Of a stretch of 64,000 bases of DNA, positions 34,586 to 42,900 are shown one piece after another; the stretch's first letter is position 1; each line of letters starts with the position of its first letter. A model generated the notes under the pieces. That model ran no database searches. It saw nothing but the letters and a program-made list of their open reading frames with translations, and was not told where the DNA came from. The position numbers and the translations under genes are program-made. The DNA is taken from positions 1-64,000 of the forward strand of contig JAQXOE010000026.1 of NCBI GenBank assembly GCA_029098505.1, read 5' to 3'. Source of the stretch: Bacteroidales bacterium (GTDB lineage: Bacteria; Bacteroidota; Bacteroidia; Bacteroidales; UBA932).

Positions 34586-34691
34586 GTGGGGGATAACTCA
34601 TTATGTATCAATGCTTTAAATATTTGTCTATGGGCAAAATTTCTCATAGATAAATGCATAACTAATTGAGTTATAAGTATTTATCCTCCAC
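34586..34691. repeat. Imperfect inverted repeat of about 106 bases
   Basis: The ends are GTGGGGGATAA (34586-34596) and TTATCCTCCAC (34681-34691), complementary with one mismatch. Near the centre, ATTTGTCTATGGG (34622-34634) pairs with the region around CTCATAGATAAAT (34643-34655) with two G-T-type mismatches. The parts between match only patchily (TAACTCA/TGAGTTA). It could be a miniature inverted-repeat element or a structured leader RNA of the next gene. No target-site duplication was found. Confidence 0.55.
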
Positions 34692-34743
34692 GCATCTCCT
34701 TTGTTCTTAATAAACGAACAGCTTTAATGATAGAAAGAAAGAT

Positions 34744-35301
34744 ATGAGAAAGAATTTTGGTGTTAAAACATGGACCTATCCTCAGCCGGTACTGATGATA
34801 GCTACCTATAACGAAGACGGTACTCCTGACATAATGAACGCAGCCTGGGGTGGTATCAGTGACTCTGATGAAATCTCGATTGCGGTCAGCGGTACGCACA
34901 AGACCGCTGAGAACCTTCGCAAGAGGGGAGCCTTCACCGTCAGCTTCGCAACCGCGGCTCAAGTTGCTGCCTGCGACTACGTGGGACTCGTATCAGGAAA
35001 CAAGGTTCCAGACAAATTCGCAAAGGCCGGATTCCACGCAGTGAAGTCGGAGTTCGTTGATGCACCGCTGGTAGAGGAGTTACCTATGGCTCTCGAGTGT
35101 AAGGTCCGCTCCTATAATCCAGAGACAGACATCCTCAAAGGTGAGATAGTGAACGTCTGCGCCGATGAGTCCATCCTTACTGACGGAAAGATTGACCCTG
35201 CGAAGCTCCGTCCGATAGTATATGACCCTGCGAACCACGACTATCTGGAAATTGGAGCTAAGGTAGGCAAGGCTTTCAGCGACGGCAACAAACTGAATTA
35301 A
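34744..35301 (+). CDS. Flavin reductase-like, FMN-binding split-barrel protein
   Basis: Encodes 185 residues. The N-terminus MRKNFGVKTWTYPQPVLMIATYNEDGTPDIMNAAWGG and the segments ISIAVSGTHKTAENLRKRGAFTVSF and ECKVRSYNPETDILKGEIVNV follow the pattern of the flavin reductase-like domain. That fold binds FMN at a dimer interface and reduces flavin or small substrates with NAD(P)H. The substrate is unknown. It heads a three-gene plus-strand operon with pgeF and an HD hydrolase. Its stop codon overlaps the Shine-Dalgarno of pgeF. No clear -7 box was found; the inverted repeat 34586-34691 lies upstream. Confidence 0.88.
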   Translation: MRKNFGVKTWTYPQPVLMIATYNEDGTPDIMNAAWGGISDSDEISIAVSGTHKTAENLRKRGAFTVSFATAAQVAACDYVGLVSGNKVPDKFAKAGFHAVKSEFVDAPLVEELPMALECKVRSYNPETDILKGEIVNVCADESILTDGKIDPAKLRPIVYDPANHDYLEIGAKVGKAFSDGNKLN

Positions 35302-35311
35302 GGAGGTGCCG

Positions 35312-35986
35312 ATGACAGGTCTTCTGGAATATGATTTAGGTAGGGGAGTGCGCGCCTTCACCGCGGGGCGTGACGTTCATCTGCCCTGCAGCGTGGTTCA
35401 GCCGCATCAGACCCACTCGACAGTGGTTGCCCACGTGGACAGGCCCAGTCTTACGAGGGAGGATCTCGAAGGTGTGGACGCCCTGGTGACTGACCTCCCG
35501 GACGTGGCCATCGGGGTCAGGACAGCCGACTGCATACCTGTACTCCTGTATGATCCTGTGCACAGGGCCATCGGGGCTGCTCACAGCGGATGGAGAGGTA
35601 CCGTCAATATGATAAGCAAGAAGACCGTTCTGGAGATGTGCCGCCTGTTCGGGACTCATCCGGAGGACATCAGGGCCGTCATAGGTCCGGGCATAGGCTA
35701 TGACAGCTTTCAGGTAGGGGAGGAGGTAGCCCTGACATTCAAAGAATCGGGGTTTCCTATAGATAAGATTTGGTCATTCCGGGGAGCAAGGAAGGAAGGC
35801 TCTATGGAAGGCGGTCATCATATAGACCTGAAGGAGTGTGTCCGACTCTCTCTTTCCGAATGCGGTGTACCTCTATCAAACATACGTGTATCAGGTATAG
35901 ATACCTACACGGATGAGCGATTCTACTCTGCCCGCCGAGAGGGAATCTCCTGCGGCAGGAACATCAACTCAATAATGCTGATATGA
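35312..35986 (+). CDS. pgeF: Peptidoglycan editing factor PgeF (laccase-domain, YfiH-like)
   Basis: Encodes 224 residues from ATG 35312. The metal/active-site residues are in HQTHSTVV (His), GVRTADCIPVLLYDP (Cys) and AAHSGWRGTVNMI (His), with VIGPGIGYDSFQVGEEV and HIDLKECVRLSL further on. PgeF/YfiH removes wrongly built murein precursors in E. coli, and homologues have purine-nucleoside phosphorylase-type activity. A GTG two codons earlier is possible, but the AGGAGG at 35301-35306 is spaced 5 bases from this ATG and marks the start, an unusual signal for this phylum. The last four bases overlap the start of the HD gene (ATGA). Confidence 0.92.
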   Translation: MTGLLEYDLGRGVRAFTAGRDVHLPCSVVQPHQTHSTVVAHVDRPSLTREDLEGVDALVTDLPDVAIGVRTADCIPVLLYDPVHRAIGAAHSGWRGTVNMISKKTVLEMCRLFGTHPEDIRAVIGPGIGYDSFQVGEEVALTFKESGFPIDKIWSFRGARKEGSMEGGHHIDLKECVRLSLSECGVPLSNIRVSGIDTYTDERFYSARREGISCGRNINSIMLI

Positions 35987-36585
35987 CAGAAGACAGACTC
36001 ACGCAGATAGTTGAATTCTGCAAACTCATTGACAAGGAGAAATTCGTGCAGCGTCGTACCTACCTCTCGGACGGGGAGCGTTTGGAGAACGATGCGGAGC
36101 ACGCCTGGCACATGGCCGTGATGGCGCTCCTGCTTTCAGAATACTCCAACGAGAAGGTGGATGTGCTGAAGGTGGTGAGCCTGCTTCTGGTGCACGACCT
36201 TGTCGAAATATACGCTGGAGATACCTTCGCCTATGACGAAGAAGGGAAGAAGACTCAGCGGGAGAGGGAAGTGGCCGCGGCCGAAAAACTGTACTCGCAG
36301 CTCCCGGAGGATCTCGCCGGTAAGATGCGCTCCCTGTGGGATGAGTTCGAGGAGTGGGGGAGTGCCGAGAGCAAGTTCGCCCACACCCTAGACAACTTCC
36401 AGCCTCTGCTCCTGCAGCACGAGAGTGGAGGCCGTGCCTGGAGGGAAGGAGGACGCAAACTCTCCGAAGTGTTGGAGAGGAACGCCCGCTCGGCAGAAGG
36501 ATCTTCGGCTCTTTGGGAATATGCCCGTACAAACTTCATCCAGCCGGAAATCGACACCGGCAACCTCCTGGACGATATTGACTGA
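35983..36585 (+). CDS. HD-domain phosphohydrolase (YfbR/HDDC2-like)
   Basis: Encodes 200 residues. HD motifs: the first His in NDAEHAWHMAVMALLLSE (near 39-43), the HD pair in LLVHDLVEIYAGDTFAYD (near 70), and a later Asp in HTLDNFQPLLLQH (near 138). This arrangement fits the HD hydrolases that act on 5'-deoxynucleotides (YfbR, HDDC2). The start overlaps pgeF by four bases, so translation is coupled and the two may both serve nucleotide or nucleoside clean-up. Base composition is richer in GC than flanking genes. It converges on the PhnP-like gene with a 40-base gap and no clear terminator. Confidence 0.88.
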   Translation: MTEDRLTQIVEFCKLIDKEKFVQRRTYLSDGERLENDAEHAWHMAVMALLLSEYSNEKVDVLKVVSLLLVHDLVEIYAGDTFAYDEEGKKTQREREVAAAEKLYSQLPEDLAGKMRSLWDEFEEWGSAESKFAHTLDNFQPLLLQHESGGRAWREGGRKLSEVLERNARSAEGSSALWEYARTNFIQPEIDTGNLLDDID

Positions 36586-36625
36586 TGCCACTTGAACAGC
36601 TGCCTTCCTCCTTCCCAAAGGTAAG

Positions 36626-37549
36626 TCACTCCAGAACAAGCCCGTCATAAGCCGGGGCAATTCCATCTGGCAGTTGGCGGCAGAACTCCTCATAACGCGG
36701 AAAGCTGTGCGAAAGATGAGTCAGCCAAGTATGCTCCGCCCCTATGAGTCTTGCCAACTCCACTGCCTCGTCAAGACTGAAATGCGAGTGATGCTTCTTG
36801 TAACCCACAGTATTGAGAGTAAGATGCTTCAGCCCCTTGAGTTTCGCGAACTCCGACTCCGGAATGCTCGACATATCGGTTATATAAGCAATGTCACCGA
36901 AGCGGAATCCGAGTACAGGCATTTGGTCGTGAAAACCCCTGATTGGCAGAATGACAGGACTTTCAGCGCTTCCCTGCTGTTTTTGTTCTTCCCAGTCTTC
37001 AAAACTGCACTTTTCCGCTTCTGACACGATATGTCCATCTGTCGGAATGAGACTGCCATCAGGCATCCTATGGCAATAGCCGACATCATGCACCCATTCC
37101 AAATCTCCCTTGTTGTTCTGATGAACGATGAAGGGTCTGTCATCAATCAGGTGTATGCGCCATTCAGGGGCTCCGGGATATTTCTCATCGACAAAGGCAT
37201 AGCTGTATTCTGTTCTGATGCTGTTCAATACCTTCTCCTCGCAAAAAATCTCCACAACCTTGCGGTCAACATAGTTCAAGGAGCGCACGTCATCCAACCC
37301 TCCTGTATGATCCTTGTGATTGTGAGTCAGTAAGATAGCATCCAGATGACGGACTTTTGCGGCAAGCATCTGGGAGCGGAAATCCGGCCCGGCATCTACG
37401 AGTATGGTCAAAGGACCGTATTCGACGAGAGCGGAAGCGCGGAACCTCTTGTCACGCGGATCTTCGGATGTGCAAACCTTGCAGCCGCAACCTATTATCG
37501 GCACTCCCTGTGAAGTTCCTGTCCCAAGAAATGTAAGTTTAGTTTTCAT
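36626..37549 (-). CDS. PhnP-like metallo-beta-lactamase-fold hydrolase
   Basis: Encodes 307 residues. The start MKTKLTFLGTGTSQGVPIIGCGCKVC matches PhnP-type enzymes, with Cys residues of a structural zinc site. The metal motif is THNHKDHTGG near 76-85, followed by TDMSSIP and LTHLSHSF. PhnP is a cyclic phosphodiesterase of the C-P lyase pathway, but Bacteroidota homologues are usually encoded away from phn genes, as here. It is longer than typical (about 255), with an extra 50 residues near 140-195 (GDLEWVHDVGYCHRMPDG onward). Last gene of the tamB operon, overlapping mtaB by ATGA. Confidence 0.85.
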   Translation of the reverse strand: MKTKLTFLGTGTSQGVPIIGCGCKVCTSEDPRDKRFRASALVEYGPLTILVDAGPDFRSQMLAAKVRHLDAILLTHNHKDHTGGLDDVRSLNYVDRKVVEIFCEEKVLNSIRTEYSYAFVDEKYPGAPEWRIHLIDDRPFIVHQNNKGDLEWVHDVGYCHRMPDGSLIPTDGHIVSEAEKCSFEDWEEQKQQGSAESPVILPIRGFHDQMPVLGFRFGDIAYITDMSSIPESEFAKLKGLKHLTLNTVGYKKHHSHFSLDEAVELARLIGAEHTWLTHLSHSFPRYEEFCRQLPDGIAPAYDGLVLE

Positions 37550-38832
37550 ATGGTAAGCTCTACAATCTTTCCTGAAAGCGACTCGTCATAAGGTCGCTCA
37601 ATTCTGATGTAATTTCCTGTGTATCCGGCCATCATACCGTTTTTTTCGCTCGATTCGAAGAGTACTTTTTCCTGGATTCCGCGATTCTGTTCCACAAAAG
37701 CGCTGTGAAGCTCCTCGCAGAGTTCCTCGAGTCTTACGACTCTCTCTTTCTTCGTGCGTTCATCCACCTGGTCCGGCATTTTGTCAGCACGTGTGCCCGG
37801 GCGTCGCGAGTAAGGGAAGACGTGAATGAAAGCCGGGGCAATGGACTTGATGAAGTCGTAGGTCTCCTGGAAAAGTTCTTCAGTCTCGCCAGGTAGCCCC
37901 ACCATAGTATCAATGCCGAAGAAGACCTTAGGCTTGCCGGGACCTTCCATCTTCAAGCGTATGTATGCGATTCTGTCGGCAAAGAATGCTGTGTCGTATT
38001 TCCTGCCCATCCTCTTCAACTGAATGTCGCTGCCCGTCTGAAGGGGAATATGGAAATGCGGAAGGAACTTTGTCCCTGAGGCAATCCAATCAACTATCTC
38101 CTCAGTGATGAGATTCGGCTCAATGGAAGAGATGCGGTATCTTTCAATGCCCTCGACTTCATTGAGAGCTTTGAGAAGATCGAGGAAGCTCTCGCCACTG
38201 CTACGCCCGAAATCACCGGTATTCACTCCCGTAAGCACTATTTCTTTCACGCCTTCGGTGGCAATGAGTTCAGCCTGTCTTACAACTTCGCATATTGGGA
38301 TGTTCCTGCTCTCACCCCGGGCATAGGGTACGGTACAATACGCACAGAAGTTGTTGCAGCCGTCCTGAACCTTAAGGAAAGAGCGGGTGCGCTCTCCAGT
38401 GGAGTATGCAGGCATAGTCTCCTTCGATATCTCGCGGTATTCCTCAGCCAGTCCCTTGCGCTCATAGTCTTCGCGGGTGAGCGTACGTCCATTGAGGTAG
38501 TCAAGGGTGAAAGGAACAACCCTGTTCTTCTCTTTGGCTCCGAAAACCAGAGAAACACCCTCAATACTTTCTATTTCAGCACGTTTCAGTTCGGCATAGC
38601 AACCTGTTACCACTATTGTGGCGGCAGGATTGATTCTGTGCATCTTCCTGATGGCATTCCTGGCCTTCTTATCTGAGGTCTCAGTAACTGAGCAAGTGTT
38701 GATCAGATACACGTCAGCAGGGGATTCGTTCCATTGCGTGATAGTGAAGCCTGATTTGATGAAGGCTCTTTCGTATGTAGATGTTTCGGCATAGTTCAAC
38801 TTGCAGCCGAGAGTCAAAAACGCTATCTTCAT
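37546..38832 (-). CDS. mtaB: tRNA t6A37 methylthiotransferase MtaB
   Basis: Encodes 428 residues from ATG 38832. The N-terminal UPF0004 domain has three cysteines for one [4Fe-4S] cluster (TLGCKLNYAE, NTCSVTE, VTGCYAE). The radical SAM motif is CNNFCAYCTVPYARG (CxxxCxxC). A C-terminal TRAM-like stretch follows (YTGNYIRIERPYDESLSGKIVELTI). It adds a methylthio group to t6A37 of tRNAs reading ANN codons. TsaD, which makes t6A, is encoded at 44504. A GTG three codons earlier abuts the folB stop, but the family start is MKIAFLTLGCKLN. Confidence 0.95.
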   Translation of the reverse strand: MKIAFLTLGCKLNYAETSTYERAFIKSGFTITQWNESPADVYLINTCSVTETSDKKARNAIRKMHRINPAATIVVTGCYAELKRAEIESIEGVSLVFGAKEKNRVVPFTLDYLNGRTLTREDYERKGLAEEYREISKETMPAYSTGERTRSFLKVQDGCNNFCAYCTVPYARGESRNIPICEVVRQAELIATEGVKEIVLTGVNTGDFGRSSGESFLDLLKALNEVEGIERYRISSIEPNLITEEIVDWIASGTKFLPHFHIPLQTGSDIQLKRMGRKYDTAFFADRIAYIRLKMEGPGKPKVFFGIDTMVGLPGETEELFQETYDFIKSIAPAFIHVFPYSRRPGTRADKMPDQVDERTKKERVVRLEELCEELHSAFVEQNRGIQEKVLFESSEKNGMMAGYTGNYIRIERPYDESLSGKIVELTI

Positions 38833-38841
38833 ATCTTCCAC

Positions 38842-39198
38842 TCATTCATTTTTCCACTCAGCACTGACTTTTGACCATTCGCATTTGCCGTCAAAAGGCG
38901 GATAGTGCTTGGCAACGCTTACCTTCACATAGCTGAAGCCGGCGGAAAACTTATCCAAAATGGCACTCAGGATGCTTCCTGCAACACACTCCAGCAAGTT
39001 TCGCGGCTTCTCCATTTCCTCCTTGATTATTGCATATATTTCACGTGTGTCCACAGTATCGTCCAAATTGTCGCTGCTTGCGGCTTTTTCCATTCCGTTC
39101 AGAGTGGCAGTGAAGTCCACAACAAAGAGATTGCCGTCCCTTTTTTCCTGCTCAAGGCAGCCGTGATATGCGTGAAACTCCAATCCCTGAAGTTCCAT
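38842..39198 (-). CDS. folB: Dihydroneopterin aldolase
   Basis: Encodes 118 residues from ATG 39198, the normal FolB length. Features: MELQGLEFHAYHGCLEQEKRDGNLFVVD with the family Tyr-His-Gly/Glu, DDTVDTREIYAIIKEEM, NLLECVAGSILSAIL and a final VSVAKHYPPFDGKCEWSKV. It converts dihydroneopterin to hydroxymethyl-dihydropterin in folate synthesis. The frame is open 20 codons further upstream, but those codons overlap the RsmI-like gene. The chosen ATG overlaps that gene's TAA (TAATG), a usual coupling arrangement. Confidence 0.92.
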   Translation of the reverse strand: MELQGLEFHAYHGCLEQEKRDGNLFVVDFTATLNGMEKAASSDNLDDTVDTREIYAIIKEEMEKPRNLLECVAGSILSAILDKFSAGFSYVKVSVAKHYPPFDGKCEWSKVSAEWKNE

Positions 39199-39902
39199 TA
39201 TGCCAACAAAAGGAAAACGCATGGCCTCTTTCCTATCTGTATTGTTTCTCTTTTCCATTCATTTACGCTTTTTGTTCTGATAAATGCATCCGGCATCGTG
39301 ATATTGATGGCGATGCAGATTCTGGTTTTGCCCGAGCAGCAGGACAACAGGTCAGCAAAAAAGGCATCGTTCCTATAGGGGGTTTCAATGCATATTTGGG
39401 TCTGTCTATGAGCTGCAGACTGCTTCTCCATCGCCTTGATTGCATTTTTTCTCTCATCGCTCTTGGCCGGAAGATAACCGTTGAAGGCAAAAGATTGACC
39501 GTTTAGGCCGGAGGACATCAGGGCCATCATCAGCGAGGACGGCCCTACCTGGGGAACCACCTCAATTCCGTTCTTGTGGCAGAGCTCCACGAGAACTGCA
39601 CCGGGGTCGGCAACTGCAGGGAGACCTGCTTCTGATATGAGTCCCACGTCGTTGCCGTTATCGAAGAGGCTTAGGTATGATTCGATTTCCTGCCTACCAG
39701 TATGTTCGTTAAGTTCGTGAAATTCAAGCTCTTCAATATGTCCCTTCAGCCCGGCACGCGACAAGTATCTGCGCACTGTCCTGAGTTCTTCCACTACATA
39801 AGTTCTGATATTGTGGAGCAATTCCAGAGTCGGGGCCGGTATTACCTCTGTTGGATCATTGTCTCCCAATGGTGAGGGGATAAGGTAAAGTTTTCCTTTC
39901 AT
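39198..39902 (-). CDS. RsmI-like SAM-dependent methyltransferase
   Basis: Encodes 234 residues of the tetrapyrrole-methylase fold. Visible are KGKLYLIPSPLGD, VVEELRTVRRYLSRAGL, DVGLISEAGLPAVADPGAVLVELCHKNGIEVVPQVGPSSLMMALMSSG (SAM-binding core) and FAFNGYLPAK. RsmI methylates the 2'-O of C1402 in 16S rRNA. This protein is shorter than E. coli RsmI (about 285) and has the pattern of the smaller Bacteroidota paralogue, whose target is not firmly known to me. It overlaps tamB upstream by ATGA and folB downstream by TAATG. Confidence 0.88.
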   Translation of the reverse strand: MKGKLYLIPSPLGDNDPTEVIPAPTLELLHNIRTYVVEELRTVRRYLSRAGLKGHIEELEFHELNEHTGRQEIESYLSLFDNGNDVGLISEAGLPAVADPGAVLVELCHKNGIEVVPQVGPSSLMMALMSSGLNGQSFAFNGYLPAKSDERKNAIKAMEKQSAAHRQTQICIETPYRNDAFFADLLSCCSGKTRICIAINITMPDAFIRTKSVNEWKRETIQIGKRPCVFLLLA

Positions 39903-42900
39903 CGTTCAATGTCAATTCTTACTCTGTTCTTTTCTTTGAGCAGACGTTCGCTTTCTTTGCGTTCTCTTTCTTCCTTGCCTGAGAACATAGCCTGCAGCAG
40001 TTCATCCCAGGTGTTGAATTCCTTCTGATAGGTCAGACCTATGCCGTTGCGCTGCGAATTGTCAAGATAGTTGGTATAAAGGTCTGCGGAGTGTGAGAAC
40101 AGGTCGAGCCTCAGTTGTCCGCTCTTGTCCATTTTGATTTCTATGTCAATGTCACCGACGACACTTTCCTCATTGCTCGCCAGATATTGGCGGTTTCCGA
40201 TATTGCCATTGACGACCACCCTGTTGTTGAACAGTTGGGTCGAGAGGGCAACGTCGAAGATGTTCTGGCCCGACTGGTTGGACTGGTAGTTCAGGTCGAG
40301 GTCCAAAGGAATGTCGAGCTTCTGGAGTATGCTGTTCACCTGATTCATCATTATGTCGGCGACATTGCTATAAAGCATTCCGGTATTGTTGACTACTCCC
40401 GATTGCTCGTCAGGGAGGAAGTTGTTGGTGACGAGCAGGGCGACGAATTGCTTCTGGATTTTGTCATCCGTGCTCAGAGCGCTCTCAACGCGGGATTTTG
40501 TCGAAGGATTGAGGTCCGGTATGTCAATTGAGAATCCGAGTTTCGGATTCTTCAGCTTGTCGGTGATGGACAGACCGCAATCGACAGCCCTGCGGGTCGC
40601 AACCGAATTGTCATCGGAGAGAAGAGGTGCAAGCGATGTCTTCACCTGGTAGTTGGCGTTCAGGTTGAGCTCGCTCTCCATTATGTCTCCATTGAACTTG
40701 ATGCTGCTGCCGTCGAGTATGCTGAAATCCTTGGTGGCAATGCCGAAGGCGCTGACACGGCAGTTTCCTCTGTTGAGGGTGTAGTCTCCTGTGATGCTGA
40801 ATACATTGCTCGCAGGCCTGATGTCGAGATTGATGGTTCCGCTACCGTTGCCGTTCATAGCGACCTGTGCGCTACCGTCCATTGAAAGATTGGCCTCTAC
40901 TCCCGGGTGGGCAGTTATTCTTACCTTGACGTCCATACCGCTGTCTCCCTTCTTCTCTTCCTGTATCCTGTTCATCATCAGCTCATAAGGGTCGGTATAG
41001 ATTTCGTGCACCGGCTCCTTGAAGCTAAGAAGCTCATTGGAATTGACTGATCCGCTACTACTGATAGGGAAACAGAAGCGTCCCTCTTTGACCGTTGTGG
41101 CGTCTATGTCCAGAAGCAGGGCATTGAAAGGTCCGCTGATGCCCAGACGGCCGCTTCCGAAGATATGCCCATAAAACAGACTGTTGTCATTGCTTCCGGT
41201 ATTGATGCATTCCATATTCTCAAGACGTATGCGAGTGTTCATTCGCATATTCTTGAAATGGTCATATTCGATGCCTCCGCTTATGATTCCGCTTCCGTTG
41301 TGCCTGTCTTTTATAGCAATATCCTGGAAATGAATACCTTTATTGTCTATGCTGAGTCCTCCGTCCAAGTTGTACGGAACCTTTGTGAAACCTATGGTCA
41401 GCAAACCGTTGTCGATTCTTAGCCCGCGGCTTTTTATGTCTATCCTCTCTATAGGACCTGAGGCTTCAAGTTCTCCGCTGAGATAGCCGCCCATTTCATC
41501 GAGAAAACTCTTGACAACTGGACTGACCATAGCAAGGTCAAGTCTGTCAAGCTTAAGGGACAGTTCAATGTTCTTGTCCTTAGGTCTGAAGCCTCCCTTG
41601 GCGTCAATGACAGGATGGCCGTCAACATCGTCCCTCAGCGCAATATTCAGCATTCCGCTTTCTTCATCCCAATTGCTGCCTATACGGAGCGTACCTGCAT
41701 CCCTTCCGCCAATGGAAGTGCCGGTGCTTGTGATATTGGCCATCAAGCCAATATTGTCCCGGGTAGGTGAGGTGAGGAGCAATCTTCCGTCGATGCTTCC
41801 CTGGAGGTCCAGTCCGGCATTGATGAGCCCGCTTACGAGACCAAGGTCGAGTTCGCTGACATTGACGATCAGAGTGTCGCTGCGATCAGGCGAAACGCCT
41901 CCCTCTATGCTTATAAGCTGATTGCCCTTGGCAATGCTGAGCCGGTCAATGCCTATGCTTTTCTCCGCATATCTGATGCCTGTAGGGGAGAAACGCCACT
42001 GCTCTCCGTTGATATAAAGATTCGATGTGAGTGTCTTGGCATCGATAACGGGATTGCCCTGGCTGCTTTGATCAAGGTCTCCTATGATATAGAACTCACC
42101 TCTGTTTTCGAGCTCTGTCAGGTTGTTGTAGTTGAAACCCAGTCCGAGGCTGTTGTCATTGGCATAGACCACCAGGTCCCCGTTTTTCAGCTTGAGCTGA
42201 TTCGATATGCTTATTTCGTCGCTGCCGAGGCTGGCGTTAAGAGCGTGGTCATAATTGTTCAGCTTCAGGTCCAAATTACGCAGGTACTTGTCCTTGAAGG
42301 CTATTCTGCCGGACCTTATACCTCCGTTCAAGTCTCCGTAACCGTTTACCTTGACAAAAAGCTCTGTACTGTCGGCAATGTATGCTCCAGGAAGGGCAAA
42401 GGCAAGCAGGTCGCGGCTGTCGTGGAACCTGATGCCTATTTCGTAACTGTCTCCGCTCCACTCATCCCTGGCTTCTCCGAAGAGGGCCGGGATGTCGCGG
42501 CATATTGTGATGTCCTGAATGTCCTTTACGAAGCTTGCAACAGCTTTGGTTCCGTTATATTCCGCATCCAGGAAGGATGAACTGAAGCCAATGCTGCTGT
42601 GGCTGCCGGAATTACGTGAGTCAAGATGAATGTCGCCAATGTCGTAAGTCCCGCTCTCGTTTTCGAGCATCAAGCCTCCAAGGTCGATTGAGCCTCTCAG
42701 TTCTCCCCGCTTGATGCGGGTATAATTGGCAATGAGATTGCCCACAGATATCCGTGATTTTCCTCTTTTATCTATGTTCAATGCGTTGAGATCGGCATAA
42801 CCCAGGGATGCGAAGAAACGGTAGTCGGCATTGTCAGTCTTGGTCGAGAGGGTGGCGAGTCCCTGGAACATAAAGTTCAGGTTCGGGTCATTGCAGACCA

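Noticed and set aside
36026..36532. Long minus-strand frame opposite the HD hydrolase gene (168 codons)
   Set aside because: It is a shadow created by the GC-rich codons of the HD gene; the sequence is Pro/Arg/Ser-rich with no domain, while the plus frame has clear HD motifs.
36626..37549. PhnP-like gene as evidence of phosphonate use
   Set aside because: No other phn genes are present; homologues of this type are usually encoded alone in Bacteroidota, so the name does not imply a C-P lyase pathway.
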